A DNA stretch of 9,196 nt. Origin: Candidatus Dormiibacterota bacterium. Its GTDB lineage: Bacteria; Chloroflexota; Dormibacteria; Aeolococcales; Aeolococcaceae. Position numbers and translations under genes: made by a program. The DNA is taken from positions 1 to 9,196 of the forward strand of contig PMYJ01000154.1 of the NCBI GenBank assembly GCA_003170875.1, read 5' to 3'. The notes beneath the pieces are model-generated. The model searched no databases. It worked only from the letters and a program-made list of their open reading frames with translations, and was not told the origin of the DNA. Below are positions 1-5,849 of the stretch, piece after piece (position 1 is the stretch's first letter; each line of letters starts with the position of its first letter).

Positions 1-90
1 TATCCGGGCGCCGAGCACCGCCACGAGGCCCAGCAGCCCACGCCCATCACCTTCGGCCCACTCGGGGAGATCATCGTTGCCAGCAACTGA
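1..90 (+). CDS. rplM: 50S ribosomal protein L13, C-terminal end (partial)
   Basis: Only the last 29 codons are in the window, in frame 1, ending with TGA at 88-90. The visible peptide begins YPGAEHRHEAQQPTPI, which matches the conserved L13 C-terminal segment (Y-x-G-x-x-H-x-H-x-A-Q-Q-P). L13 is an early-assembling large-subunit protein. It is followed at once by rpsI, the classic rplM-rpsI operon, and the two reading frames overlap by 14 bases (77-90), so translation is probably coupled. The tail after QQP runs about a dozen residues beyond the conserved motif. The identification rests on the motif plus the neighbour; the 5' part lies outside the window. Confidence 0.93.
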   Translation, partial: YPGAEHRHEAQQPTPITFGPLGEIIVASN

Positions 91-478
91 GCAGCACTAC
101 TACTACGCGACCGGCCGGCGCAAGTCCGCGGTGGCACGGGTGCGTCTCGTCCTCGGAGACGGGGTCCTGCTCATCAATGGGCACCCCCCGAGCGAGTACT
201 TCGGGCGTCGTGACCTCGAGACCGTGGTCACCCAGCCGCTCCGGATCACCGACACCGTCGATCGGTTCGCCGGCACCGTCAAGGTGTTGGGCGGCGGCGT
301 CGCAGGCCAGGCCGGGGCAGTGTGCCACGGCATCGCCCGTGCCCTGGTGGTCGCCGACCCCGAGCTGCGCGGGGTGCTCAAGAAGGCCGGTCTCCTCTCC
401 CGCGACCCCAGGGAGAAGGAGCGCAAGAAGCCCGGGCTTAAGCGCGCACGCAAGGCTCCTCAGTACACCAAGCGCTAG
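77..478 (+). CDS. rpsI: 30S ribosomal protein S9
   Basis: This is a 133-residue protein, the usual size for bacterial S9. Family marks are YYYATGRRKSAVARVR near the N-terminus, INGHPPSEYFGRRDLE around 33-48, the GGGVAGQAGA loop around 72-81, the basic RDPREKERKKPGLKRARK segment and the C-terminal QYTKR, whose last residues reach the ribosomal P site. The start is TTG at 77-79. It is supported by a GGGGAG Shine-Dalgarno at 64-69 with 7-base spacing, and no other start codon lies before the conserved YYATGRRK. The start is inside rplM, which suggests translational coupling. One oddity is Cys83 (TGC, 323-325) where E. coli S9 has Arg in GAIRHGI. The stop is TAG at 476-478. Identity is essentially certain. 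Confidence 0.97.
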   Translation: MPATEQHYYYATGRRKSAVARVRLVLGDGVLLINGHPPSEYFGRRDLETVVTQPLRITDTVDRFAGTVKVLGGGVAGQAGAVCHGIARALVVADPELRGVLKKAGLLSRDPREKERKKPGLKRARKAPQYTKR

Positions 479-479
479 C

Positions 480-527
480 GGCGGGCCCCGGGATCGATCC
501 ACCCGCCTCGGCGGAGGGCCCGATCCC
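480..527. terminator. Inverted-repeat cluster after rpsI, possible terminator
   Basis: The 64-base spacer between rpsI and the next gene holds nested inverted repeats. GGGATCG (490-496) pairs with CGATCCC (521-527). Inside it, CCGC (503-506) pairs with GCGG (511-514) around a CTCG loop. An alternative pairing joins GGCGGG (480-485) to CCCGCC (502-507). There is also a perfect 10-base palindrome at 491-500 (GGATCGATCC). No T-run follows, so this is not a textbook intrinsic terminator. It could end or attenuate the ribosomal operon, or simply be a structured spacer. Confidence 0.35.
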
Positions 528-542
528 CCATCATCTCCGCTG

Positions 543-2528
543 ATGCCACGGATAGCCCTCGTCCACGATTGGCTCAACCGGCCGATCGGCGGCGGTGAGC
601 GCGTGCTTCTGGAGCTGGCCCGGCTGTATCCGGACGCGCCGGTCTACACCCTGCTCTTCGACGGGAGGTGGTATGCGGGGGAGCTCGACCCCGCCCGGGT
701 CCGGACATCCTGGCTCCAGCGACTCCCGGAGCAGGTGCGCTCCCGCCCGCGCTACCTCCTGCCCCTCATCCCCGCAGCGGTCGAGGCCTGGGACTTCTCG
801 GGGTTCGACGTCGTCCTCTCCAGCTCGGTGGCCTTCGTCAAGAACGTCACCACCCCGGCGTCCACCCTGCACGTCTGCTACTGCCACTCGCCCATGCGCT
901 TCGCCTGGGACTACTGGCCCCGCTACGTCGAGGAGATGAATGTGGGGCCGCTCCGGCGGCTCGCGGTCACCGCAATGGTGGCGCGCGCCCGCCGCTGGGA
1001 CCTCGCCGGGGTCCCGGGGGTCGATGCCTGGCTGGCCAACTCGGAGACGACTGCCGGTCGGCTGCGCCGCTACTACCGGCTGGGCGACGTGACGGTCATC
1101 CCTCCTCCGGTCGATGTCGACGGGCTCCGGGCGCTGGCGTCCGCACCCAAGGGGGAGCACTGGGTGACCCTCAGCACCCTCACCGAGTACAAGCGGATCG
1201 ACCTGGCGGTCCGGGCCTTCACCGCATCGGGGCGTCCGCTGGTGGTGATGGGGGACGGTCCGGATCGTGGCCGTCTGGAGAGACTCGCCGGGCCGTCGGT
1301 CCGCTTCGCCGGGCATCTCGACGATGCCGCCCGGGGCGAGCTCCTGGCCGGCGCTCGCGCGCTGGTCTTCCCGGGCGAGGAGGACTTCGGCATCGCCGCG
1401 GTCGAGGCCCTCGCCTGCGGCACCCCGGTGGTCGCCTACGCGCGCGGTGGGCTCACCGAGATCGTCGAGGCCGGCCACACCGGCGTCTTCTTCGACGAGC
1501 AGTCGGTGCCGGCGCTCAACGCCGCGGTGGAGAAGCTCGCCGGGCTCCCGATCCGGCGCGACCAGCTGGTGGCCGCGGCGGGCCGGTTCACGGCGTCGCG
1601 CTTCCGGGAGAGCGTGCGCGACTTCGTCGACCGTGCTGCCGCGGACCACCTCGCGGGGGCCCGGGGAGATCGATCTGGCCGGTCGGGACCGGCTGTGACC
1701 GCGCGAGCGCGCGTCCTCGGGGTTGCGGTCGACCCCCTGACCGTCTCCGAGGCGGTCAACCGGATCGTCGAGCGCGCCGCCGATCCGGAGAGCCCTCCCG
1801 CCTACGTGCTCAAACCCTACGTCGAGTTCTTCGGCCCGCGCGCCACCCCGGCCGTCCGGGCGATCTTCGAGGGCGCCTGGCTGAGACTCGCCGACGGCGT
1901 CGCCGTCCAGTGGGCCGCCGCCTATGAGCGTCGGCCCGGCCACCGCACCCTTGACCTCCTGCGCTCGCTGGCCGCCATCGTGCTCAGACCGCGATCGGTC
2001 ACGACCGTCATCCCCGAGCGGGTGGCGGGGGCCACCCTGACCCTTGCCCTCCTTCGAGCCTGCCGCGATCGGGGACTCGGGGTGTTTCTGATCGGCTCGC
2101 CCAAGCACAGCTCGATCACGCATACGGCTCGGTACCTGGAGGGCGCGTTGCCAGGGCTCCGGGTCATGGGAACGGCCCCGGGCAGGGTCGATCCCGCCGG
2201 CGACCCCGCGCTGCTCGCCGAGCTGCGACGCTGCCGGCCCGACCTGATCCTGGTCGGAGTCGGATTCCCGGCCCAGGAGCGGCTGATGGCGCGCCTCTCC
2301 CCCCAGCTCGGCCACGGCGTCCTGATCGGCGAGGGCGGCAGCTTTGACTTCCGCGAGATGGGCGGCGGCATCCGCCGCGCCCCCGGTCCCTTCCGGCGGC
2401 TCGGCCTGGAGTGGCTCTGGCGCCTACTTCGCGAGCCGCAGCGGCTCGGCCGGCAGCTCGCCATCCCCCGATTCGTGCTCGCTGTGCAGCGCGAGGCGCG
2501 CCGCCGCGACCAAACATCCCCAAAGTGA
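543..2528 (+). CDS. Fused glycosyltransferase: GT4 (WbaZ-like) + GT26 (WecG/TagA/CpsF)
   Basis: One uninterrupted 661-codon frame encodes two transferases. Residues 1 to about 372 are a GT4 enzyme of WbaZ type: start MPRIALVHDWL, glycine loop GGGER (16-20), CYCHSPMRFAWDYW (112-125), YKRID (217-221) and the E-x7-E nucleotide-sugar motif E280-E288 in EEDFGIAAVEALACGTPVV. After a Gly/Arg/Ser linker (about 371-388), residues 391-640 are a GT26 domain: LADG with D451, FLIGSP (515-520), VGVGFPAQE (571-579), GEGGSFDF (596-603) and LEWLWRLLREPQRL (622-635). GT26 enzymes add a sugar to undecaprenyl-PP-linked GlcNAc on the inner membrane face; the GT4 half would add mannose or a similar sugar. The usual GT26 TPN motif reads KPY (424-426). 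ATG 543 has no clear Shine-Dalgarno but gives the family N-terminus. An in-frame GTG at 1695 could start the GT26 part separately. Domain assignment is strong; substrates are unknown. Confidence 0.88.
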   Translation: MPRIALVHDWLNRPIGGGERVLLELARLYPDAPVYTLLFDGRWYAGELDPARVRTSWLQRLPEQVRSRPRYLLPLIPAAVEAWDFSGFDVVLSSSVAFVKNVTTPASTLHVCYCHSPMRFAWDYWPRYVEEMNVGPLRRLAVTAMVARARRWDLAGVPGVDAWLANSETTAGRLRRYYRLGDVTVIPPPVDVDGLRALASAPKGEHWVTLSTLTEYKRIDLAVRAFTASGRPLVVMGDGPDRGRLERLAGPSVRFAGHLDDAARGELLAGARALVFPGEEDFGIAAVEALACGTPVVAYARGGLTEIVEAGHTGVFFDEQSVPALNAAVEKLAGLPIRRDQLVAAAGRFTASRFRESVRDFVDRAAADHLAGARGDRSGRSGPAVTARARVLGVAVDPLTVSEAVNRIVERAADPESPPAYVLKPYVEFFGPRATPAVRAIFEGAWLRLADGVAVQWAAAYERRPGHRTLDLLRSLAAIVLRPRSVTTVIPERVAGATLTLALLRACRDRGLGVFLIGSPKHSSITHTARYLEGALPGLRVMGTAPGRVDPAGDPALLAELRRCRPDLILVGVGFPAQERLMARLSPQLGHGVLIGEGGSFDFREMGGGIRRAPGPFRRLGLEWLWRLLREPQRLGRQLAIPRFVLAVQREARRRDQTSPK

Positions 2529-2553
2529 TCGCAGCCATGGCAGAGTCCCGCGA

Positions 2554-3264
2554 ATGCTGAGCGTCATCGTTCCCGCCTTCAACGAGGTGCGGCGCCTGCC
2601 CGCGACCCTGCAGGCACTCCGGGTGTACCTCGACGGCGCGGGAGAGGAGTACGAGGAGTACGAGGTCATCGTCGTTGACGACGGCTCGCGCGACGGCACC
2701 GCGCACGTGGTCGAGGAGACCGCCGCCGGGTGGGAGCAGCTCCAGGTCATCAGGCTCCCCCAAAACCGGGGCAAGGGCGCCGCGGTTCGTGCCGGGATGC
2801 TGGCCGCGCGGGGCCAGCTCCGCCTCTTCACCGACGCCGACCTGAGCACCCCGATCTCCGAGCTGGCCAAGCTGCGCGAGCTCATCGAGGGGGCGACCGC
2901 CGTCGCCATCGGCTCCCGCGCCGTCCACGACTCGGAGGTCGAGGTTCACCAGCCGTTGAGCCGGGAGCTGATGGGCCGTTCCTACAACCGGATGCTGCAG
3001 CTGCTCGTGCTGCCCGGGCTCCATGACACCCAGTGCGGCTTCAAGCTCTTCACCGCAGCCGCCGCCGTCGCCTGCTTCACCCCGCTCCGGACGCCGGGGT
3101 TCGGGTTCGACGCCGAGGTGCTGCTCCGAGCCCGGCGTCTCGGCTGGAGCATTGCCGAGGTCGGCGTGGTGTGGCGGCATGCGGAGAACTCCCGGGTCAG
3201 TCCCATCCGCGACTCGCTGGGGACCCTGGTCGATCTCATCAGGCTGCGGATGCGTCGCGATTGA
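2554..3264 (+). CDS. GT2 glycosyltransferase, ALG5-like (dolichyl/polyprenyl-phosphate glucosyltransferase type)
   Basis: This is a 236-residue soluble GT-A fold enzyme. In order: MLSVIVPAFNE (1-11), VIVVDDGSRDGT (38-49), LPQNRGKGAAVRAGM (68-82), the metal-binding D-x-D in FTDADLSTP (92-100, D94/D96), IGSRAV (119-124), the acceptor segment HDTQCGFKLF (157-166) and a Trp/His segment near 207-209. This pattern fits the ALG5/polyprenyl-phosphate beta-glucosyltransferase branch, which moves a sugar from UDP- or GDP-sugar to a polyprenyl phosphate, making a membrane donor for GT-C enzymes. No transmembrane helix is seen, unlike eukaryotic ALG5. ATG 2554 is the only sensible start; upstream in-frame codons read into the previous gene. 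It lies 25 bases after the fused transferase, so co-transcription is likely. Sugar and lipid specificity cannot be read from the sequence. Confidence 0.88.
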   Translation: MLSVIVPAFNEVRRLPATLQALRVYLDGAGEEYEEYEVIVVDDGSRDGTAHVVEETAAGWEQLQVIRLPQNRGKGAAVRAGMLAARGQLRLFTDADLSTPISELAKLRELIEGATAVAIGSRAVHDSEVEVHQPLSRELMGRSYNRMLQLLVLPGLHDTQCGFKLFTAAAAVACFTPLRTPGFGFDAEVLLRARRLGWSIAEVGVVWRHAENSRVSPIRDSLGTLVDLIRLRMRRD

Positions 3265-3294
3265 CCCTCTGAGCCGGCGGTGCCATCTGGAGTG

Positions 3295-3329
3295 CCCGGC
3301 CGCCGGGACCGGAGGCCCCCAGGCGGGGG
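3295..3329. terminator. Tandem hairpins after the glycosyltransferase genes
   Basis: The 109-base spacer 3265-3373 has two short perfect hairpins. CCCGG (3295-3299) pairs with CCGGG (3303-3307) around a 3-base loop. CCCCC (3316-3320) pairs with GGGGG (3325-3329) around AGGC. There is no following T-run (TCGTCC instead), so termination is only a suggestion. They sit where the glycosyltransferase transcript would be expected to end, before the separate histidine-kinase gene. Confidence 0.3.
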
Positions 3330-3358
3330 TCGTCCAGCGCACCAGCGGGGGAGGCTGC

Positions 3359-3364
3359 TAGCCT
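3359..3364 (+). promoter_or_regulatory. Candidate -10 element for the kinase-like gene
   Basis: TAGCCT fits the minimal TAnnnT -10 pattern and lies 9 bases before the GTG at 3374 (15 before the ATG at 3380). No recognisable -35 is present and no Shine-Dalgarno precedes the start codon, so a leaderless or nearly leaderless transcript is plausible. This is a weak pattern match in GC-rich DNA. Confidence 0.25.
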
Positions 3365-3373
3365 AGACACGCT

Positions 3374-4456
3374 GTGGTCATGGCGTCTGACGGGATCAGG
3401 GTGGGGCCGCTCGGCTCGTCACCCTTGCGGGACCTCTCGCATGCCCTGGAGGAGCGGGCACGGGAGTTGGAGACGCTCATCGCGGGCCTCGATGAGGTGA
3501 TCGCGGAGCAGTCTGCTGAACGTACCCGGGTACGTCTCGCTCTGGCCCAGGCCGAGGAAGTGCGCGCGCAGATCATGGAGCACCGCCGCCTGGTGCGCCC
3601 CGAGGTGCTCGCCGGCGCCCTGCGGCGCAGCGGCGAGCTGTACGCCCGTATGCGTTCCCTGGACTCCCGCCTGGAGGGGCTGGAGGAGCGGCGCGCGGGG
3701 ATGCGGTCGGAGCGGGACCAGCTCGGTCAGATCCGCCCGCTGGCGGCGGAGCTGAGGGCGGATCAGGGCGCGCGTTTGGTGACTTCCGACGACCCACAGG
3801 TGGTCTGCCGGCGGGCCGAGCGTCAGCTCCAGCGGCTGGTCAGCCAGGACCACGAGGCGATCAGCGACATGATCATGTCCGGACCGCTCGAGGACCTCGC
3901 CGATGTCGTCCTCGCCGTCGAGCTGATCGGACGCCGGGTCGGTCGGGCTCCGGCCCTGACCGTCACCTCCGAGGTCACGCAGTGCAAGGAGGTCACCCGC
4001 CGTGCCATGGCGCGGATGCACCGCCTGCTCTTCCAGATCAGCCCCGAGGGCCTGGAGGAGGAGGGTCTGGTCGCCTCCGTGCGCCGCGCCGGAGCCGACC
4101 TCATCGGCATCGTGATCGTCGGGGTCCAGGTGATCGGCGAGGAGCGGCACCTCTCTACCCCGATCGGCCTGGCCGCCTTCCGGGTGGTCGTGGAGGCGAT
4201 CGAGAATGCCTACCGGCACGGCCGGGCCGACGAGGTGGAGGTGGTGGTCGCCTTCCTGCCCGGCCGGCTGCAGGTCGTCGTCGGCGACCATGGGGAGGGC
4301 TTCGACGTCGGCGCTACGGAGGCGAGGCTCGGGCGCACGCGGTCTCTCGGCCTGATCAGCATGCGCGAGCGCGTCGAGAACGTCGGCGGCTCCTTCGAGA
4401 TCCGCAGTGCCCTCGGCGCCGGGACCGAGGTCAGGGCCGTCTTCACCTCGCCCTGA
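3374..4456 (+). CDS. DegS-like histidine kinase homologue lacking the phosphoacceptor His
   Basis: This is a 360-residue soluble protein without membrane segments. Residues about 20-130 are charged and helical, probably coiled coil (HALEERARELETL, SRLEGLEERRAGM). Residues about 150-240 align by eye with the DegS/NarL-type dimerisation domain. The DegS core IHDGPAQ is replaced by IMSGPLE (167-173): Met168-Ser169 stand where His-Asp should be, while the following ADVVLAVELI matches ANVMMRSELI. The DLRP motif is QISP (221-224). The HATPase domain looks intact: N box EAIENAYRHGRADEVEV (274-290), G1 DHGEGFD (305-311), G2 SLGLISMRERV (324-334) and a final GAGTEVRAVF. It therefore probably binds ATP, but standard autophosphorylation is doubtful. 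The only nearby histidine is H160. No response regulator is adjacent. The start is GTG 3374 or ATG 3380. It converges on the next gene with a 15-base gap. Confidence 0.85.
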   Translation: MVMASDGIRVGPLGSSPLRDLSHALEERARELETLIAGLDEVIAEQSAERTRVRLALAQAEEVRAQIMEHRRLVRPEVLAGALRRSGELYARMRSLDSRLEGLEERRAGMRSERDQLGQIRPLAAELRADQGARLVTSDDPQVVCRRAERQLQRLVSQDHEAISDMIMSGPLEDLADVVLAVELIGRRVGRAPALTVTSEVTQCKEVTRRAMARMHRLLFQISPEGLEEEGLVASVRRAGADLIGIVIVGVQVIGEERHLSTPIGLAAFRVVVEAIENAYRHGRADEVEVVVAFLPGRLQVVVGDHGEGFDVGATEARLGRTRSLGLISMRERVENVGGSFEIRSALGAGTEVRAVFTSP

Positions 4457-4471
4457 GCGACCTGGACGCCG

Positions 4472-5113
4472 TCAGGCGGTGGTGGTGGCCCTCGCCTGGA
4501 AACGGCCGATGCCCGGCCGCTGGGTGCGCTCTCGCTTCAGCTCGTAGAAGTGTTTCGCCGTGAGCAGCCAGGAGACCCGGTCCCAGAGCTCGCCAGCCGC
4601 CTCGCCGGTGATCCGCGCATCGACGCACGGCCCGAAGGTGGGCGGGGCGTCTCCGAGGACCAGGGTGGGGACCCCGAAGGCACCGCGCGCCGCGATCGCG
4701 CGATGCTCGGCCAGCAGCTCCTCCTTGGTGCTCGGGTCCACGGCCGCGGCGTCGACCAGAGCGGGGTCGAGGCCGGCGACGACCAGGGCCCGGCGCAGCA
4801 CGGCATCGTCGTCCAGGGGCTCGCCGCGCTCGTGGTGGGCCTCGCCGAGCTCCGTGAAGACCTGGGCCAGCGCGGCGTCGCCGCCGGCTCGCCGCGCCGC
4901 GACCATCACCCGCATCGCGGTCTCGCTGGCGCGGTGGAAACGGAGGTGGCGCTCGTCCGGCTCCTTGTCCCGGTTGATCTCAGCGAGGATGAAGAGGCGG
5001 GTGGTGACCCGGACGGGTCGGACCTTCTCGACCTCGACCAGCCAGCGGGAGGTCAGCCATGCCCATGGGCAGGCGGGGTCGATGTGAAGGGTGAGATCGG
5101 TGAGGTTCGTCAT
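4472..5113 (-). CDS. DsbA-family protein of the Rv2466c (mycothiol-dependent nitroreductase) type, CPWA variant
   Basis: This is a 213-residue thioredoxin-fold protein with a helical insertion. The N-terminus reads HIDPACPWAWLTSRWL (10-25), the DsbA-like active site; Rv2466c, as I recall it, has DPLCPWCW there. Further matches to that family are the cis-Pro loop GVPT (147-150), FGP (160-162) and the C-terminal block GEAAGELWD (170-178) and HFYELKRERT (188-197). Cys15 is kept, but the second Cys is Ala18 (codon GCA, plus-strand complement 5060-5062), giving a one-cysteine C-x-x-A centre. Another cysteine, Cys163, lies after FGP. Such proteins typically act with low-molecular-weight thiols on disulfides or nitro compounds in the cytosol; no signal peptide is seen here. 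The start ATG has GGGAGG directly against it with no spacing, so leaderless initiation is likely. The exact substrate is unknown. Confidence 0.85.
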   Translation of the reverse strand: MTNLTDLTLHIDPACPWAWLTSRWLVEVEKVRPVRVTTRLFILAEINRDKEPDERHLRFHRASETAMRVMVAARRAGGDAALAQVFTELGEAHHERGEPLDDDAVLRRALVVAGLDPALVDAAAVDPSTKEELLAEHRAIAARGAFGVPTLVLGDAPPTFGPCVDARITGEAAGELWDRVSWLLTAKHFYELKRERTQRPGIGRFQARATTTA

Positions 5114-5119
5114 CCTCCC

Positions 5120-5125
5120 ACCATA
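5120..5125 (-). promoter_or_regulatory. Candidate leaderless -10 for the DsbA-like gene
   Basis: Read on the minus strand, the sequence is TATGGT, then GGGAGG, then the ATG at 5113. A TAnnnT hexamer six bases before a start codon is the arrangement of leaderless promoters known in Actinobacteria and Deinococcus. GGGAGG touches the ATG, too close to work as a Shine-Dalgarno. No -35 match was seen. Confidence 0.42.
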
Positions 5126-5145
5126 CGCGGCGCGTCTTCCACGGC

Positions 5146-5151
5146 TACCAT
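5146..5151 (+). promoter_or_regulatory. Candidate leaderless -10 for the DUF192 gene
   Basis: TACCAT is followed by six bases and then the GTG at 5158, so transcription would begin at or next to the start codon. No Shine-Dalgarno precedes that GTG. The layout mirrors the element driving the divergent gene on the other strand, and the two hexamers are 20 bases apart. Confidence 0.42.
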
Positions 5152-5157
5152 GCGCTG

Positions 5158-5511
5158 GTGGTGCCCGCTACCCTCCGCCTGGAGACCGCGGACGGCACCG
5201 TGGTCGCCGAGCACTGCGCGGTTGCCGGCACCTTCCTGGCCAGATTCCGCGGCCTGATGTGGCGCCGCGAGTTGCCGGCGGGGGAGGGCCTGTGCATCCA
5301 GAACTGCGGCTCGATCCACATGTTCTTCATGCGCTTCGCCCTGGACGTCGCCTTCGTGGACGGCGACGGCCGGATCCTCCACGCCTGCCACACGATCCGG
5401 CCCTGGCGGATCTCCCGCGTGGTCTTCGGATCCAAAGCTGCCCTCGAGCTGCCCGCCGGCACACTCCGTAAGCTGGGGATCGACCGGGGCTCGGTCCTCA
5501 AGCTCGTTTGA
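5158..5511 (+). CDS. DUF192 family protein
   Basis: This is a 117-residue protein covering the whole DUF192 fold, a small beta-rich domain of unknown function. Family marks are ARFRGLMWRRELP (28-40), GLCIQNCGSIHMFFMRFALDVAFVD (45-69, with the conserved H-M-x-F-M-x-x-x-L-D pattern), GRILHACHTIRPWR (71-84) and ALELPAGTLRKLGIDRGS (95-112). No signal peptide or membrane anchor is visible, whereas many DUF192 proteins are exported. The start is GTG 5158; a second GTG follows at 5161, and no in-frame start lies upstream. The stop TGA (5509-5511) runs into the AGGAG ribosome-binding site of hpf, so the two genes are an operon. It is divergent from the DsbA-like gene with 44 bases between the start codons. 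No function is proposed. Confidence 0.87.
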   Translation: MVPATLRLETADGTVVAEHCAVAGTFLARFRGLMWRRELPAGEGLCIQNCGSIHMFFMRFALDVAFVDGDGRILHACHTIRPWRISRVVFGSKAALELPAGTLRKLGIDRGSVLKLV

Positions 5512-5519
5512 GGAGAGAG

Positions 5520-5849
5520 ATGCGCGTCTCCATCGTCACCGGCCACCACGTCCCGCCCGATGCCCGCGCCTACGCCGAGGCCAAGCTGCGCCGCCTGGAG
5601 CACCACGCCAACCTCGACGAGGTCAACCTCACCGTGGAGCTGGAGACCGCCCTGCTCCCGCAGGCCTCCGCCGAGATCGTCCTTCACGTGCACCGCACTC
5701 GGCTGTCCGCCCGCCAGGAGGCGGCGAGCGTCCGCGAGGCGATCGACGGCGTCATCGACAAGGCGGACGAGCAGGTGCGGCGCCACCACGACCGGGTCAC
5801 CGACCGCAAGGGCAGGATCCGGGCCGACGCCGAGCCGCCCCGGCCCTGA
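5520..5849 (+). CDS. hpf: Ribosome hibernation promoting factor, short form (HPF/RaiA, S30AE)
   Basis: This is a 109-residue protein of the S30AE family, which binds the 30S decoding region and silences ribosomes in stationary phase or stress. The sequence follows the beta-alpha-beta-beta-beta-alpha pattern: MRVSIVTGHHVPPDARAYAE (1-20), AKLRRLEHHANLDEVNLTVE (21-40), ASAEIVLHVHRTRLSARQE (49-67) and SVREAIDGVIDKADEQVRRH (70-89). It ends in a short basic/proline tail. The C-terminal dimerisation domain of long HPF, common in Gram-positive and related phyla, is absent. ATG 5520 is chosen because AGGAG (5511-5515) lies just upstream and the protein then begins at the family N-terminus; a TTG at 5508 in the same frame would add four residues. 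Co-transcription with DUF192 is likely, and secA follows, an order common in several phyla. Confidence 0.9.
   Translation: MRVSIVTGHHVPPDARAYAEAKLRRLEHHANLDEVNLTVELETALLPQASAEIVLHVHRTRLSARQEAASVREAIDGVIDKADEQVRRHHDRVTDRKGRIRADAEPPRP

Noticed and set aside
177..542. Longer upstream part of the GT4-GT26 frame, with a start inside rpsI
   Set aside because: The 122 extra residues come from S9 read in another frame plus the spacer; the GT4 family N-terminus (RIALVHDWL) begins right at ATG 543.
531..2315. 594-codon open frame on the minus strand
   Set aside because: It is antisense to the clear GT4-GT26 gene; its translation is low-complexity Arg/Gly/Asp/Pro and shows no domain. It is a high-GC shadow frame.
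2644..2661. Two copies of GAGGAGTAC encoding EEYEEY in the GT2
   Set aside because: A 9-base repeat inside a coding region; it leaves the fold motifs intact and needs no special explanation.
2164..3342. 392-codon minus-strand frame across the GT26 end and the GT2 gene
   Set aside because: It covers two well-supported plus-strand genes and has no recognisable motif.
4457..4471. Possible bidirectional terminator between the convergent genes
   Set aside because: Only 15 bases, with no inverted repeat that I can pair convincingly.
4550..5257. 235-codon plus-strand frame opposite the DsbA-like gene
   Set aside because: The minus-strand frame has clear DsbA-family motifs; this one has none and runs past the opposite start codon into the DUF192 gene.
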